Assembly (NCBI GenBank): GCA_037389465.1
Contig: JAZARR010000008.1
Coordinates: forward strand, 3,535,501-3,599,500
Source of the DNA: Baylisascaris procyonis
Lineage: Eukaryota; Nematoda; Chromadorea; Rhabditida; Ascarididae
Length of the DNA stretch: 64,000 nt
Direction of reading: 5' to 3'
Part shown: positions 13,240 to 27,100 of the stretch, one piece after another
Layout of the letters: each line of letters opens with the position of its first letter
How positions within the stretch are numbered: the stretch's first letter is position 1
Program-made: the position numbers and the translations under genes
Notes under the pieces: model-generated
Told to the model about the DNA's origin: nothing
The model's input: only the letters and a program-made list of their open reading frames with translations
Databases searched by the model: none

Positions 13240-15290
13240 TGCAGCACACGAATATCCTTTTTAAAAGCCATTTCTTTCATCGATAGAAACACTCTTGTTT
13301 TGGATACGATAGGATTTATGTGCAGTGTTGAGTTTTTCAGATGATAGCTATCGCCTTGCTTTTAGCTGACGATATATTTTGGAACGATATTTTGACGTCC
13401 TAACGAAATATTTTCAAAATGTAAGGGGATTAACCTATTATAGGATATCGGTTTGTAGTCTTGTATGTGATAATTCGCTGAGTGGTTCTTTCAGAAATTT
13501 GGATAGCTTTTTGAGGCTTCAATTATTTCCTGTGGAGCCTTTTTACGTGCAAGCGATGGTCTCATCTTGGTTTGATTTGGCATATTCGTATTTAAAATAT
13601 CCATCAACTTTAACTATATCTTCACTTAATTTCTTTTCTAAATAGCACCATTTACTGGTGACTTTTACTAAATTCGTTTACGTCATTGACGATTTACCCT
13701 TCAGACTGTACGCAACGTTTATTGGGAAGGCATTATATAAGAGAAAGTATTGGTTCACCATGTGGAATATCAGTTATGACATATTTTGTATAAGGATATA
13801 ACCACGTTTTGGAATATAACTGTCTAGTTCGATTACCGTTTTTCAAATCGGAAATAAGGATGCCGGGAAATGTGAAAATTCTGTTCACGAGAATGATACC
13901 GAAAAGTTTTCTCAGTCTAAATGGCAGTCCTTATTTGCTTATTTATGTGTTTAAAAAGTGCAAATGCTTATTAATTCAATGACCAACTTTCCTCCTCTAT
14001 CGTCTAGAAATTCTTCTGTTTTTCTTACAAATTGCTGTCGCATATCCTGGTTTCGATTCCTGAAATAACTAGATGTGTGTTTACGATGCAATCAATGATG
14101 CATTAAAAAAGTGAACAGCATCGTGATAACAGCCTAAGCTGGCCAAGTTTCAGCATTTTAGCACAAATTTCGTCGAATTCAAGAAATTCATCTGAACTCA
14201 TCCTTTGTGGATGACGCTTATGCATTTCATCGATTGTTAGCAGGCGTATTTCGTACTGCAGCTCAAGCGCTCTATTTTTTATTTAAGTCATTTTGCTTGA
14301 ACCGAATCGATGTTCTATCATCGCCAAGTGGTTATTGAGGTTATTCACTGAGATAACATTTTCGTTTTGTGTTTTTCAGCTATAACTTTCTTTATCAGTT
14401 TTTACATTCCTTCAAATCTCTTTCGCATTTACGAACTGCGCGATCCACATCCTATTATACTATTCATTGAGCATGCTGGCAACAAAATTCTTAATGTTTC
14501 ACGCTTCTTTCAATGTGTCATTTCGAGAATTGTGTTTCTCTAAATGTCCGATTCCATTTGCCTCATCTATTGTCTTATCGCTGACGGCAAACATCTTCAA
14601 CTTCTTTTTTTTTTCGCTAATAATTGCATACAGTGAAAAACTTCGTTACTTCCGCACAGTGAGTTCATTTGCTTTGTAAGCATTTTCTAATAGAATCTTT
14701 GGGCGGAATCTATACTTTTAAATCCTGTCCACGCATAAGTGAAACTTCATCTTGTACTGTTTATCAGTCTCTGATATTCGGTATTTTTTTGTTAACTAGT
14801 TCAACTCGTTGCGGATAGAGTATGATTTTATAGAAGTTGCTAATGTTTACGTAGCTATGAAAACTGCTTCTCTACTGTTCATATATGCGAAAAGAAAATA
14901 TTACAATTTCGTAGCTCCTTCTGAACGAATATTTCAATGATGTTACTGGCAACGATTTGATAGTGGGTATAGGCGATGTACATAAAGAAAACATGTTTTC
15001 GATGCCCCAACATGCAGTGATAGCACGCGTTGTTTACATCACAACTAGGAGCCTGTCTTGTTGTTCGTCTGTGTGGGGGCAATAGTGAAAATGAATCGCT
15101 AGTTATTCGTACGAGGTGTCGCAGCGAACATTAAGCATTATTTATTTGGGTATCTGGATGGCATACGTGCTATACTGGCTACGTTTAAAGTTTTTGCGGT
15201 GTTTATAGGTTTATTTCTGAGAATAGATTTTTTTCACGTATCTGCTCTTTTTTTTTCTTCTAAATTTTAGCGGCTCTTAACAACCCTCCC
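13240..15290. other. Intergenic upstream of OPLAH: no supportable gene
   Basis: AT-rich sequence with chance-length open frames. No upstream operon partner of OPLAH could be recognised. Confidence 0.45.
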
Positions 15291-15291
15291 G

Positions 15292-15299
15292 TATATAAA
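15292..15299 (+). promoter_or_regulatory. Possible TATA element upstream of OPLAH
   Basis: TATATAAA lies in a pyrimidine-rich block about 108 bp before the ATG. It is only a sequence match to a TATA box in AT-rich DNA, so it is weakly supported. Confidence 0.25.
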
Positions 15300-15390
15300 C
15301 CCTCCCACTCACTCCTTTTCCTCATTGCCTGTTTATTCTACTGCCGTCTTTTCTTTAGAATAATTTCTTTCCTCATTATTTAGCAAATCT

Positions 15391-15397
15391 TTTGCAG
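15391..15397 (+). promoter_or_regulatory. Candidate spliced-leader trans-splice acceptor of OPLAH
   Basis: TTTGCAG preceded by T-rich sequence ends two bases before the OPLAH ATG. Nematode trans-spliced genes commonly have an acceptor without an upstream donor just before the start codon. The alternative is an ordinary cis acceptor of a non-coding first exon upstream. TTTTAG at 15265-15270 is a second possible acceptor. Confidence 0.55.
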
Positions 15398-15399
15398 AT

Positions 15400-18148
15400 A
15401 TGATAAAACGTAACGGTTATGGATTCGCTATCGATCGTGGTGGAACTTTTACAGACGTTTATGTGAAAAAACCGAATGGTTCATGTAGCGCACTAAAATT
15501 ACTATCCGAAGATTTTACTAATTATCGTGATGCTCCAACCGAAGCAATTAGAAGAATCCTCGAAGAGGAATTAAATGTGAAAATACCACGAGGTTTACCC
15601 ATACCGATAGGTAAGTCATATGGCTATTTTTTATTTTTATTTTATTTTCTTGCTTTTTTTGCTACCTCAACATGTTCAGGTCATGATAAGAATCTTAAAT
15701 ATCTTTTTCTTTCGTAGCAGAAGTTAGCGATCTAGCTGTAACTATTGTTGATAGGGTGATAGTTAAAAATCATTTATCGCTCGTTTCACAGAATTTCGAT
15801 TTATGAATATGAGCGATGGGAATTACGTCTAATTACAACCAGCGTATTTTTTCTTTCTTGTGATTTTATCGGTCTGAACTGAGACGTCCAGCTTGAAGTG
15901 AACATGCTAGAGATTATGATCATTGAATGCATGAGAAAACTCAGTATCTGCGAATTATCTCTAACATTTACCTGTGATTTAAGGTTCATCAAAAATTAAG
16001 GAAAAAATCCTTACTTTAGCATATACAATGCTTCGGAATTGGTTAAGTATATATATTCAGATATAATATTTCATATTATAGTTGTATCATCAGAGCATAA
16101 ATTTGATTCAGTATTAAGTTTTAGGTAATATTAAATTTTAGATAATATTTCATGGATCAGAATGGGAACGACAGTCGCAACGAATGCGCTTCTTGAACGT
16201 AGAGGTGAAAGATGCGCTCTTTTGATAACGAAAGGTTTCAAGGTAAGCTTTTTGAACACATGCAATGATAATTTCATATGCATAAGTGACATTGGTCTGC
16301 TAGAGAAATAAAGAAAATAAATAAAGAGTAGAGAATCCGGACAGAGGAAGGACCTAGAAATATTAAACGCTTTGTTATGGCCGCTATTTTAGAAGTTTCA
16401 ATTTCACAAACAAGCTGATGTTTCCACTTAACATCTCATATTGTTTCAGTTAATTGAAAATAAGTAGAAATTTGAAATCATCGGATATTGCTCCTCTCAA
16501 ATCTTTGAAACGGTGTTCAATTATAGTTGCATATCTGTTAAGTTGTATTAAGTCGGAAATATGAGTTTCATGCTTTAGTTGAGGCAATGCCTTTCTAGGG
16601 GAAGATCAATGGACGGACGCTCTATGTGAAGCATAAATTTTATGTTCAGCTTATCCTTTTATTTTATTCTATTTTATTTTGTTTAATTTAATTTAGTTTA
16701 ATTAATTAATTTTTTTTTTTTTTTTTGAGGAACTTGATCGTTTATAGGATTTGCTCTATATCGGCAATCAGACACGGCCAAAAATTTTCGAATTCGACAT
16801 TCGTATTCCGGAGGTACTGTACGAAGAGGTTATCGAGGTGGACGAAAGAGTGCTTATAATCCAAAATGCATGTCAACTTAATCTCGACTTACCAAGAGAT
16901 GAAACAATCAACTATGAGGAGGTGAGCTTGTAGCATTTCTGCAAAAGACTTCTATAATTTTTTAAAACGGCATATATGGTGCGAAAAGATTTCGCTTTCG
17001 GATTGGTCGGTACGAGTTCGAATTAAATATCAGTTCGTTGAGTAAATGGAATTAAATAAACCTAATGAGTTCTTATCGCCATCTAGTTCGGGAACTAAGA
17101 TGAAGGATATTTGCTTTAGATCGTGAACGTATTTGTGATGCTTAGGCTTATTCTTTTCTTTTTTTAATTTCAGGTTTTCATCGAAAAGGCTATTGACGAG
17201 AGCATTTTATCGGAACAGTTGAAACGGCTTCGCGCCAAAGGAATTCGCTCACTAGCGATTGCTTTCTTACATTCTTATAAGTTTGCATTTTAAAATTCAT
17301 ATCTTTTCAACTCCCCACTGCGAATATAACTGACTGACTTCTCGAGGAAGAAATTAAATTTTTTTCAGAATTATTTGCCTCTATTTTCATTGAAAGAGCG
17401 ATTGTGCTAACGATGCTAAACATTACAGAACTGTGCTTTTAGGATTACTGAAACTCATTCGCCCTGTAAAATTTGTATAAGAATGATGAATTACAATAAT
17501 TCATTAAAGAAATAGGGCCGTTGATCGGTACAACGGTCTGCTGGTCAAGTATTATCGCAGGAAATTCAGAGAACTAACAGATTTGGAATGAAGCTCTAAT
17601 GCTTTGATAATTTTTTGTTTTAAAAAAGGTTTCACTCTTCAGATGGGCATTTACAACGAATTGATAGGATTTTCATCCGTTGATATGGTAGGAGTCACTC
17701 TTTTGTGCATCAATTATTATTAGCTACTCATTTAAACATTCATTTTTGTATTTCGCCATAGAAACTTAGTAGAAAAGTACTTTTAATAGATTTAAATGCG
17801 AATTGATATTCTGCTGATGGAAGCGATGCTCCGGAAAGACCACCAGTGTTGGTGCGTAAGCTGTATACCTATTGAGAGGTCTTTTTTTTTGCTATCGTTC
17901 CTGCACACCTGTTGATAGATTGTTTACTACAGTCCATTCTGTTTGATTTTTCCCAAATTTTTTTGTGGATTACAAACGCCAAAAAAGTTTTTTCGAGGAT
18001 TTCAGCGTTATTTTTTCCTCTTTCTCTTTCAGATATCCGAACCATGAACGACAAGTAGGTAAGGTAGCAGCGGAAATGGGTTTCTCAAATATCTCTCTCT
18101 CAAGCGACGTCATGCCTATGATAAAAATTGTTCCCAGAGGTTATACAG
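15400..18148 (+). other. OPLAH exons 1-5: hydantoinase/oxoprolinase N-terminal region
   Basis: Exons 15400-15610, 16142-16242, 16748-16921, 17174-17280 and 18033-18148 encode residues 1-236. Seen here are the actin-like ATPase phosphate loop [10 protein letters not shown], then [31 protein letters not shown] and [18 protein letters not shown], all in the order known for the Hydant_A_N region. Exon 4 ends at a GTTTGC donor, so the TCT TAT AA / A TAT junction gives HSYKYPNHE. Confidence 0.92.
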
Positions 18149-21100
18149 GTATAATTTTGTGAACGCTTTTCGATGCTTTTTATGCTCGCTAATGATGTTT
18201 AACTGACAGTTTTGATCGTTTACTAATAGTGGAAGCAACCTGATAAATTGATCAGTTTTATATATTTAACTGAGTGAGCTATTAGTGATTCGGGATTTAC
18301 TATTTATCCTGGAAAAATTCTATAGTGGTGTTGATGGAATATTAAAAACAATAAACAGCTGCTCTTTTATATTCTTCAAGCGTTTTCTAAAATCGTTTAG
18401 TGAAAATTGTAGTGCTGCAAATGTATTGAATGCAAGATGATTGTAGCATGTGCTGACGCATATCTGACGCCAAAAATTCGAGAATATATTAGCAGTTTTA
18501 ATGCGGGATTCGCCGGCAACCTCGACGGAGTACGTGTTGAATTCATGCAAAGTGACGGAGGCCTCTGCCCAGTAGAAAAGTACAATTCTTATGCCTTTAT
18601 TTATTTATTTTTCTTGTGGGTTTTTTTCTGTTTTTTAAGAAAAATATTTTTCTAACGTGTCCGAAATATTTTTAAAAAAATACTTCCTTCATTCGAAACT
18701 GTCCCCATTTGTTTTCAGATTCTTTGGATCGCGAGCAATAATGTCAGGACCGGCAGCCGGTGTTGTTGGAGTGTCGTTGACAGCTTTCGATACTTTAACA
18801 AAGCAGCCAGTCATCGGATTCGACATGGGCGGAACATCAACTGATGTAAGAAAATTTGCTGAGAAGTTTATCTGATTATTGTGGTCAAATTTCAGTGTTT
18901 ATTCTTTTGGAATTCTCCTTAATGAGCACTTCATCAATATGCAAGTCTTTCACATTATCAGTAATTCTATGAATGTCTTCATCCCAGTTTTATTCCGTAA
19001 TTTAATAAAACATTGAAATATGTACCATATTTTATATATGCGTAAGTAAAATGAGAAAAGAGAAATAATGAAATAGATGATGCTTCATTCCAGGTCAGCC
19101 GATATGCAGGTTCATTTGCACACGTTATGGAGACGACTACTGCGGGCGTGACTATCCAGGCACCACAGGTTGTGAATCCATTTTAGGTTTTCTAATTCCC
19201 TGAGTTTTTTACAGCAGTAATTTGCATATATGATAGGTGTTGAAATAAACTGCTTCAGGTAGAAGAGTAAGGACGCCTGTGCAATTGCGGTTTATGAGAG
19301 GCTGTTTGCAATCTGTCTGTGGAAAGTATTTTTGCCTTAGAAGTCTTCAAAATCCACATAGGAGGCGACGATGGTCTCAATGTCACACAGCAAGAATCGA
19401 AGACAGGCCCTGCATTGCTGTTTGATCAGCGTTCACTCACATCGGTTTCAGTATCCCAGCCTCTAAAGAAATCATCCTTTCCTACACTATGATGATAACA
19501 TTGCTGTTTAAGTTGGATATTCATACGGTTGCTGCCGGCGGTGGGTCGAGACTTTTCTTCCGCTCAGGACTATTCGAAGTAGGTCCAGAATCTGCTGGAG
19601 CAATACCTGGTCCCGTATGCTATCGCAAAAATGGCTACTTGACCGTCACTGATGCCAATCTCGTCCTCGGACGAATAATCCCCGATTATTTCCCGCATAT
19701 TTTCGGCGACAATGAAAATGAACCTCTCGACAGGTATAAACATTCTTTTGTGACAGTGCCTTATAAGATCTTCTAAATGTCAGGTGAGATTAACCTCTTG
19801 TGCAAACGGGAAACAAAGAATGCCATTACTACATGGAATAAGTATTGCTTCTCTTTCTAGGTTTGTGTTCTTGTTTCATTTGTCTTTGCATCAAACGAAT
19901 CGCGTAAAGTTATTTAATAGAAAGATCAAAGACCAATTTTTTAAAGAATGAAATATTCAGTCTATGTAATTAGGAAAGTTCGATATTGCTTGATAATCTA
20001 GAAAACCTTTACAAGCGAATTTTGGAAGAGTAAAAAAATATTTCTTTGGCTATTTCTTGAATGATTTCATTACTGAATCTAGCGAATAAACAGAAGGAAA
20101 CGAAATAATGCCATTAACGTTGCAGGGAATCGTCGTTTAAAGCGATGCAACGCATAACCGATGAAATAAACGCATTCTATAGTGCACATTCAGATGTTTC
20201 ACGACCACAAATGAGTGTTGAAGAGACGGCTTTGGGTTTTATTGACGTTGCGAATGAGACGATGTGTAGAGCTATAAAATCGATAACGCAAGTACATTTT
20301 ATCACTCGTTGTTTAAGGAATATTAAAAAAAACAAATATATTCATCAGAATATTGTCGATTAAGAAATTCAAGTGAATTTTGCTACTGAGAAATGTTACG
20401 TCTATATTATAATTACAAAAAGTTTTTCCTTATTTTTGAAATTTCATGCCTTTTTCGAGGATGAATTGCCTATCTTTGAAGAATTAAGCACATATTTTTG
20501 CGGAAATAATTTACGCAGCTTTTCCCTCGTCTCTTCTCTTACACTCTATATTTCAAATTTTTATAAGTGATTTTTAAGGTTTTCGTGATGAGTATTTTTG
20601 TTCGTATTTTGACGATTGCGGGAAGTAGGTTATGCAAATATCGTGTATAAAGTTTTTATGAGAGGTTTTATTATTCCTTTCTCATAGTAATAATGTGAAT
20701 GAATTTTTATGTTGCAGTAATATTTACCGATATTTTCCGAAGTGTTATGTTTCTGCTTCAATTTTTATTCTAATTTCATCTTATTGAAGCTTTTTTGTTT
20801 TATTTTTAGAGATCAAACATAATGAGCATTTAATATTCAATTTTTTCATCAGCATAATCGCCATTTTCACTTAAAAGATTCGAGCAGTTTTGAAAGTTCT
20901 ATGCTCTTAAGCTATTTTTATCTCCGATTATGCATCATTAGTAATTGATTCTCGCTAATGATATGCAATTATCAGCGAAGTAGAAGAGTAAAGAAAATAG
21001 AGAATATGCAAATTAAGTGGGATTGAATTGCAGTCGAAAGGTTACGATACTTCACAGCATATGCTCGCATGTTTCGGTGGAGCTGGAGGTCAACACGCTT

Positions 21101-24100
21101 GTGCTATTGCTAAATCCCTCGGTTGGTTCATATAAAACATTCGTTCTCATTGAGTTTTTTTACTGCAACTGAATTGATCATGTGATCGCTGTGACTGATT
21201 TGATTCTCTTCTTATTGTTGAATAGCAAGCAAGATTCTTGGAAATTCAATATTCTTAAAATGAGTAGCTTTATTGGCGATTAGAGATGTTGTATTGTCGA
21301 CTTTCCTCGGTTGTCCACTATCAACGTCCACTTCATTGGTCATATTGACCGACCCCGGCTGATCATCACAGCCATTTTTTGATTTGTGTATAATGGAGTT
21401 GTTCAATTTTCTCTTTATGTTTTTCGTTACGACTGATTCCTATTGCAGTGTCAATTTTTCTTAAGTATAGTAATGATCATTTTCATTCGAAGCCAATATT
21501 TCCTTCATGAAAATAACCTTTCATAAAACTACTTTATCAACTCTTTCACAGTGCATGATCATGCAAGAACACTTTTGCTGATGCAGTCATATAGGTTCAT
21601 CTTCGCTATCCTAACTTAATACCACCTTGTGATCGAAACAATTCGTGTCGTTGAATAAAGTTTGATGTTAATTTTAAAAGCAGTGAAGAATTGATGCTCC
21701 TCTAAGAAATGGTTTTTATTTTCGAAAATAACGAATGAAATTTGAGGAATAAGATCGGTATTTGTACATCGCTTCTCTGGTATTCTATCTGCTTATGGTC
21801 TAGCGCTTGCCGATGTCGTTCATGAAACACAAGAACCAGCTGGCAAAATATTCACCAAAGGTGACCATTTAATTTTTGGGTGCTATTGTTCAACTTATGA
21901 CGCTTCTATTTATCCTGAAAGTATCATTCAAAAGAAGCACTCAACATCGCGTATAGGTACATCTGTCCGCACTTGCAGACAGCTGGGATGAATTAGCGTC
22001 AGTTGGGATGGATATTTTGGAAGCTGAACCATAAGTACGCTAAAAATAGTTCGTGAAGGAATCATAATTTTCGTAGATTTCAAAGAAAAATTCGTCAGAG
22101 AGCAAAATCGATGCGTTCAGCGCCTTTTCTAGTTGTTTTTTTTTGCAACCGGCATCATTTATGGCTCATTCAATACAACCACTGCTATAAATTCACCACT
22201 GAAATTTCCGCTTAAAACTTTATTTTCATTATAAAACATCTCTTTCACTTCGAATAGTTGAACCGAGAGCGCTTGAGTGATTGGCAGTTGATTTGACCTC
22301 TGTTCATTGCACATTGCTTGCGGGCAAAACTGGCTATATCGAACCGTTTTCATTTCGGATGGAAAATATTCAAATCAGAAATGTGGCTTTAAGTTTACCT
22401 TTGTAGGAACTGTTGCTCCTTTAATGGGTGACCTAGGAAATTGTTTAATTTCACCCAGTCGAAAGTATCTGTTGAATTCTCCCAATAAAATCATCGAGAG
22501 TAAATTTCTATTTGCAAAAATATTCTCACAAAACGAAATATTTTTCGCTGTTTGATATCCTATAAGATATTCAAGTATTGGCAATTGCAAGATTGTGGTA
22601 TCATGAAAGGAATGCTACCTTATAATTTTGCTGTTAGTAAGGCGGATACTCCAAACCATCTTCGTTGTTTTTCCTTTTTTTATAAATCCGCTCATCTCGA
22701 GGCTATCAAAATATATGTCATTTCATCCGTTTCACTCGTCAAGTCTGTCTTATAAATCTTCATCTGAAATTTACATATTAGTTGTTGCATTTGTTTTTGA
22801 TGCTTTTTTTTGTATTTCAGAGAATTTTGAATATTTTCGAAATCGGCTCGATTCGCTGAAAGAGCAATGTCATTGTGAACTTATGAAAGTCGGATTTACT
22901 GATGACTTGATTCGATATGAACCCTTCTTGCATATGCGATATGGAAGGTTAGTTCAATTTTTTGTATGAGTCCTTCAAGATTTGGGAAATGCCCACTTCC
23001 CATGAGGATTTTTCATAGCTTTTGCAAGGTCAGTAATTGGTGACCTCACGAGAGTTTGATGAGATGGTAGGGCTGTTGAGTTCCCCTAACTGAAATGATG
23101 CCTCAGCTTAAGAGATGAGTGCACTGTAAATTTGCTTAAGATGAAAAGTCCAGTGATACCGATCTTCTTTTTGTTGCAACGATGGGAACTAATTTTCCAA
23201 TTTCGATTGCGATCACGTCGTAATTTCTCTAGGAAATCGGACCTTTGAAATTTTCATTCATTTTTCTTTTTCATGGATTGTCCTCGGCGTTCGAATGATG
23301 TTTATTATCTACATATTCTCTTCATCAGTGGGCGAAACCAATGATGCAGTATTAAATCAGTCAAGAAATCGAATAGAAAACGCTAGTGTAACTATTGAAT
23401 AGAAGAAGAAACTCCACCAATTTCACTGACAAAAATCCAGGATCTGTTGAGAGTAATGTGTGAAAATGTCCTCAACCAATAACGTCGCAATCAGAAAGGT
23501 GGCGTTTTTATTTATTTCCTCTTCATTTCTTGTGATATATTCCCATTGTCAGGACGGACTGCGCACTTATGTGTGCACCACCAGGTGGAGAGGCTGTCAT
23601 ATTAGAACGATACGAGGAAGCTTTTCATGATTCGTACAAACGAGAATTCGGCTTCACAATGCCTGATCGAGAGATTATCGTCGATGATATCCGGTCCGAT
23701 TTTTTAAATCAACTTATGTTTATAGTTTTGATTGTTGAATTTAAAGGACACTTCTAGCCATTCGGTGGTGATTTTCTCTTGAATCGTACGGGCAGTCATC
23801 GCTATCCTTTGTGAATATCTGATGTTTTACTAGCATCCTTCCATGTGAAGCAACACCGAAACATTTTTCCTCATCTTATATGAAGTTTAGAAAAAACGGG
23901 ATCAAAATTCGTCCATCTGGGCTTGAGAAATGACATGAGATAGCTGGTGACCTGGGGAAAGGTGTGGCTGATAAGAAAATGTGTGCGCTCGCGGCGAAGC
24001 CACACATTTCCCCAGGTCACGCGAAGAAAAGTAGAGGAGAAAAGCAGCGAATAACACATTCGGGCCTTCGACGCTCGCTATACCTCTTCCAGTAAGTACA

Positions 24101-27100
24101 GGGGAGCTGAGCCCCCTCTACACACCACACACACATACCACGCACCGCACATACACCGCATACGCACTACACACAAACACACACACACACCGCATACCAC
24201 ACATACACCGCACCTTTGTTAAAACTCTGGTGAGTTCGATGCGTCAGAGAGATGATAGGCAAAAAAACGAAAACGAAAGAATTCATCTGCTCACGTACTC
24301 ACCGAAGTCAACATGAACTGACAAACACAAAAAACCACCTTCACATACCGGTAAATATTAATGCAGAGACCTTCAGCGCACTACGCAAAAGTCCTACTGT
24401 TTGTGGTACGCGTAAAATGGAGTATTGCGAGATCTAACTTCGTCACGATATACTATAACACACAAAAAAAACGCACCTCATTCAAAGAGAAAAGGAAAAT
24501 GATAAGACTCAATCATCGGAACTAATTTACACACTACGACTGAGCAAATATCTCCTTTATCTCACCGTTGCAATAAAGTAGTAAAAAATATCAATGTACA
24601 CACCACACATACCACACCCTCCCACGCACACATGCCAACCGGAACCTATACTAACAAATTGAAACAGACCACACACGACGCCCCACACACAGATACACGC
24701 ACATGCATACCTCCTTGTCACGCACCACACACCACAAAGAACCCCGCACGAAATCGAACCCTCCCCCTTCTTCACCTGTATACTTACCCTCCCTCCGATG
24801 GTAAGCGACTGCTCTGTGCTGTGCTAAATACACCCTCATGTACACCCCCCAAGGGAATGATACCTCAAGGTAGGCAGAAAAAGAGGTAAACTTTACCCCA
24901 AGAAAGGGACACACAGAGAACACGTAGAGCATATAGAAGGAAAGGAGGATGCGAAACTATGAGGAATATGGGCAGAACTGAGGATTCGAACCTCTATTTG
25001 CTATCTGGATTTCATTTCAGTACTTATGCTAGGCATAGGGGGCTTCACCCTCTATGACCCTCTCACAAGGGGGCCTGTCGCCCCCTTGACCCTCTGCTTT
25101 GGTCCACTTACAGTCGTCGTTGTAGATGTCACACCCTCGACGCAGCACCCTCTAGTCTATACCGCACACAGATAGAAACATACCACACACCACACCTAAT
25201 ACACTTTTAGGGAGATATGAGGTTACATCAGAAAAATTCACAACTGAATTAATTATTTTGAGATGGTGTGCAGTTTATTATATATTTTGGCATACATTGT
25301 TTAAATTAGTTATTTCATTTCGATGACAAGAGCCATGATGAAGAGATATTTGAATGTTGAGAGGTGCATTATTCGAGCAAAGATCAAACGAAAAGAAAGC
25401 TTGCTTCTTGTTACAGCGTTCGGAGTATTGGGATGAGTCGGATGGCTGAGTGCGTGAAAATCGCGAAAGCATCGAAACCAGATAATCCACCAATGAAGGC
25501 GATGACACAATGTTATTTTAGGGTTCGTTTTCTAATACATATTTATTTTGTGCTATCCTCGAAGATCATATTCGTTGCATATGAAGCGCTTAAATATGAT
25601 ATGCTGATAAGGATTATCAAATTATTTATGAGAGAAATTTATGGAAAGACTAGTGATAATTGTCAATGCAAAAGGGGGCTCTTCTTACCACTTTTATGGC
25701 ATCCACCACCATGTCATGGAATTTTTGATCCATCCTGAGTCGCTTTTGCAAGCCTTCTTAGCATCGCATTTGAAAATGAATATTTGTGATTATTGTGTTA
25801 CCTATTTGAGCGAAGTGATCCCTGATAGTTGTTTGGAAAAAGAAGATAGCATCAAATATGAGTGCACTATTTATGAGCTATTTCGATACGATGTAAGAAG
25901 AGTTTAGGAATGCATATCTACTAATCTCATTATCCATTACATGAATTGCTCTTTAAAACTGTTATGTTTTCTAGAAATATTTCTGACACCAGAAAAAATT
26001 GCAGTTTTTGTTTTTCTAAATTGAAAAAAAAATGGACTTAGCAATATTTGCTGTGCGAATTCCGAACGATAAATGCAATTATGGAAAAGAAATTTTCCAG
26101 GAAGGCAAACTGGATACGAAAGTTTATGACTTGAACGATTTGAAATGTGGACATACGATGTGCGGCCCATGTATCATTACTGATATTAATAGGTAATATG
26201 CGAATTTACTCATAGGTTTCCTCGATTTTATCTCATAAGTCTGTAAGAATTAACATCAAAGGAAATGTTTTTTTATTTATTAGTTAGTTTTTAAATATCA
26301 TTGTTTAATCATTCTATTCGACTGTCGAAGCTGTATTAAGTATTCGACTGATTACGGTTGTGTATGCGTACGAAACTTCATTTCCTTCAATCTCAGTCCA
26401 CTCATTTTCCCTCACATTGATTTCTCAGACGTCGAACTTTTTTGTATTATTCCTCACTTTCGACTTTTTGGTTCGATATTCCTGCATTATTTTATTATAC
26501 TTTATCTTGCTCCTATTAATTCTATTTAATCCCTGCTTTGTAACTACTTATGGCTTAATCGTATAGCACGATCGTGATTGAGCCCCTCTGCAAATCGACA
26601 ATCACCGACGAAGGCAATATATATATTTCGATTGGTGATGAAGCTCGAGTTTCTATAGGTATGGGATCGCTTCTTTATTTCGATTGCACTACCCTAAAAA
26701 TATTTGTAGTATTCAATAAGGTCGTTTCCTTCGCATTAGACGTTGCATATGAATTATTCAGCAGAAATGCAATCAAGGCCAATAGGCACCTCAATTCAGC
26801 TGTTGCATAAAGGTGAGCTTTCAAATGCTTTGATATTAATGGCTCATAGCCACATCATTGAACTACTTGTACCTTCTAACGTAGCCATGAAGGTGGGTGA
26901 ACACCTCACACGGCAATTTAAGTCCAGTAATTATGGAGGTTCATTTTAAGGAGTTGACATCGACCCAATTCAACTTTCAATATTCAGTCATCGTTTTATG
27001 TCGATAGCCGAACAAATGGGACGAGTACTTCAAAGAAGTGCGATATCGACGAATATTAAAGTATCATTTTAGATTTCAATGTGAGCGTTGTTTGGTGGAT

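Larger units (their letters stand above)
18447..26658 (+). other. OPLAH exons 6-17: hydantoinase A region and linker
   Basis: Exons 18447-18579, 18719-18845, 19094-19168, 19513-19733, 20126-20291, 21034-21121, 21747-21860, 22821-22947, 23553-23693, 25417-25522, 26101-26192 and 26567-26658 encode about residues 237-730. The second nucleotide-binding motif ([10 protein letters not shown]), [18 protein letters not shown] and [13 protein letters not shown] are visible. Exon 14 (23553-23693) ends in VDDIR at an unusual donor, CG/GTCCGA, chosen because the join to exon 15 (VRSIGMSR) matches the family. Exon 15 joins directly to exon 16 ([11 protein letters not shown]). Confidence 0.9.

Noticed and set aside
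13006..13344. 112-codon open frame with repeated Phe/Ala-rich phrases
   Set aside because: It reads through a 32-bp minisatellite whose period is not a multiple of three, so the repeat is not coding.
25641..25907. Open frame inside OPLAH intron 14-15 region whose end ([12 protein letters not shown]) looked like the next OPLAH exon
   Set aside because: Exon 15 (ends 25522) joins in phase directly to 26101 ([11 protein letters not shown]), which matches the family. No usable acceptor puts this segment in frame.
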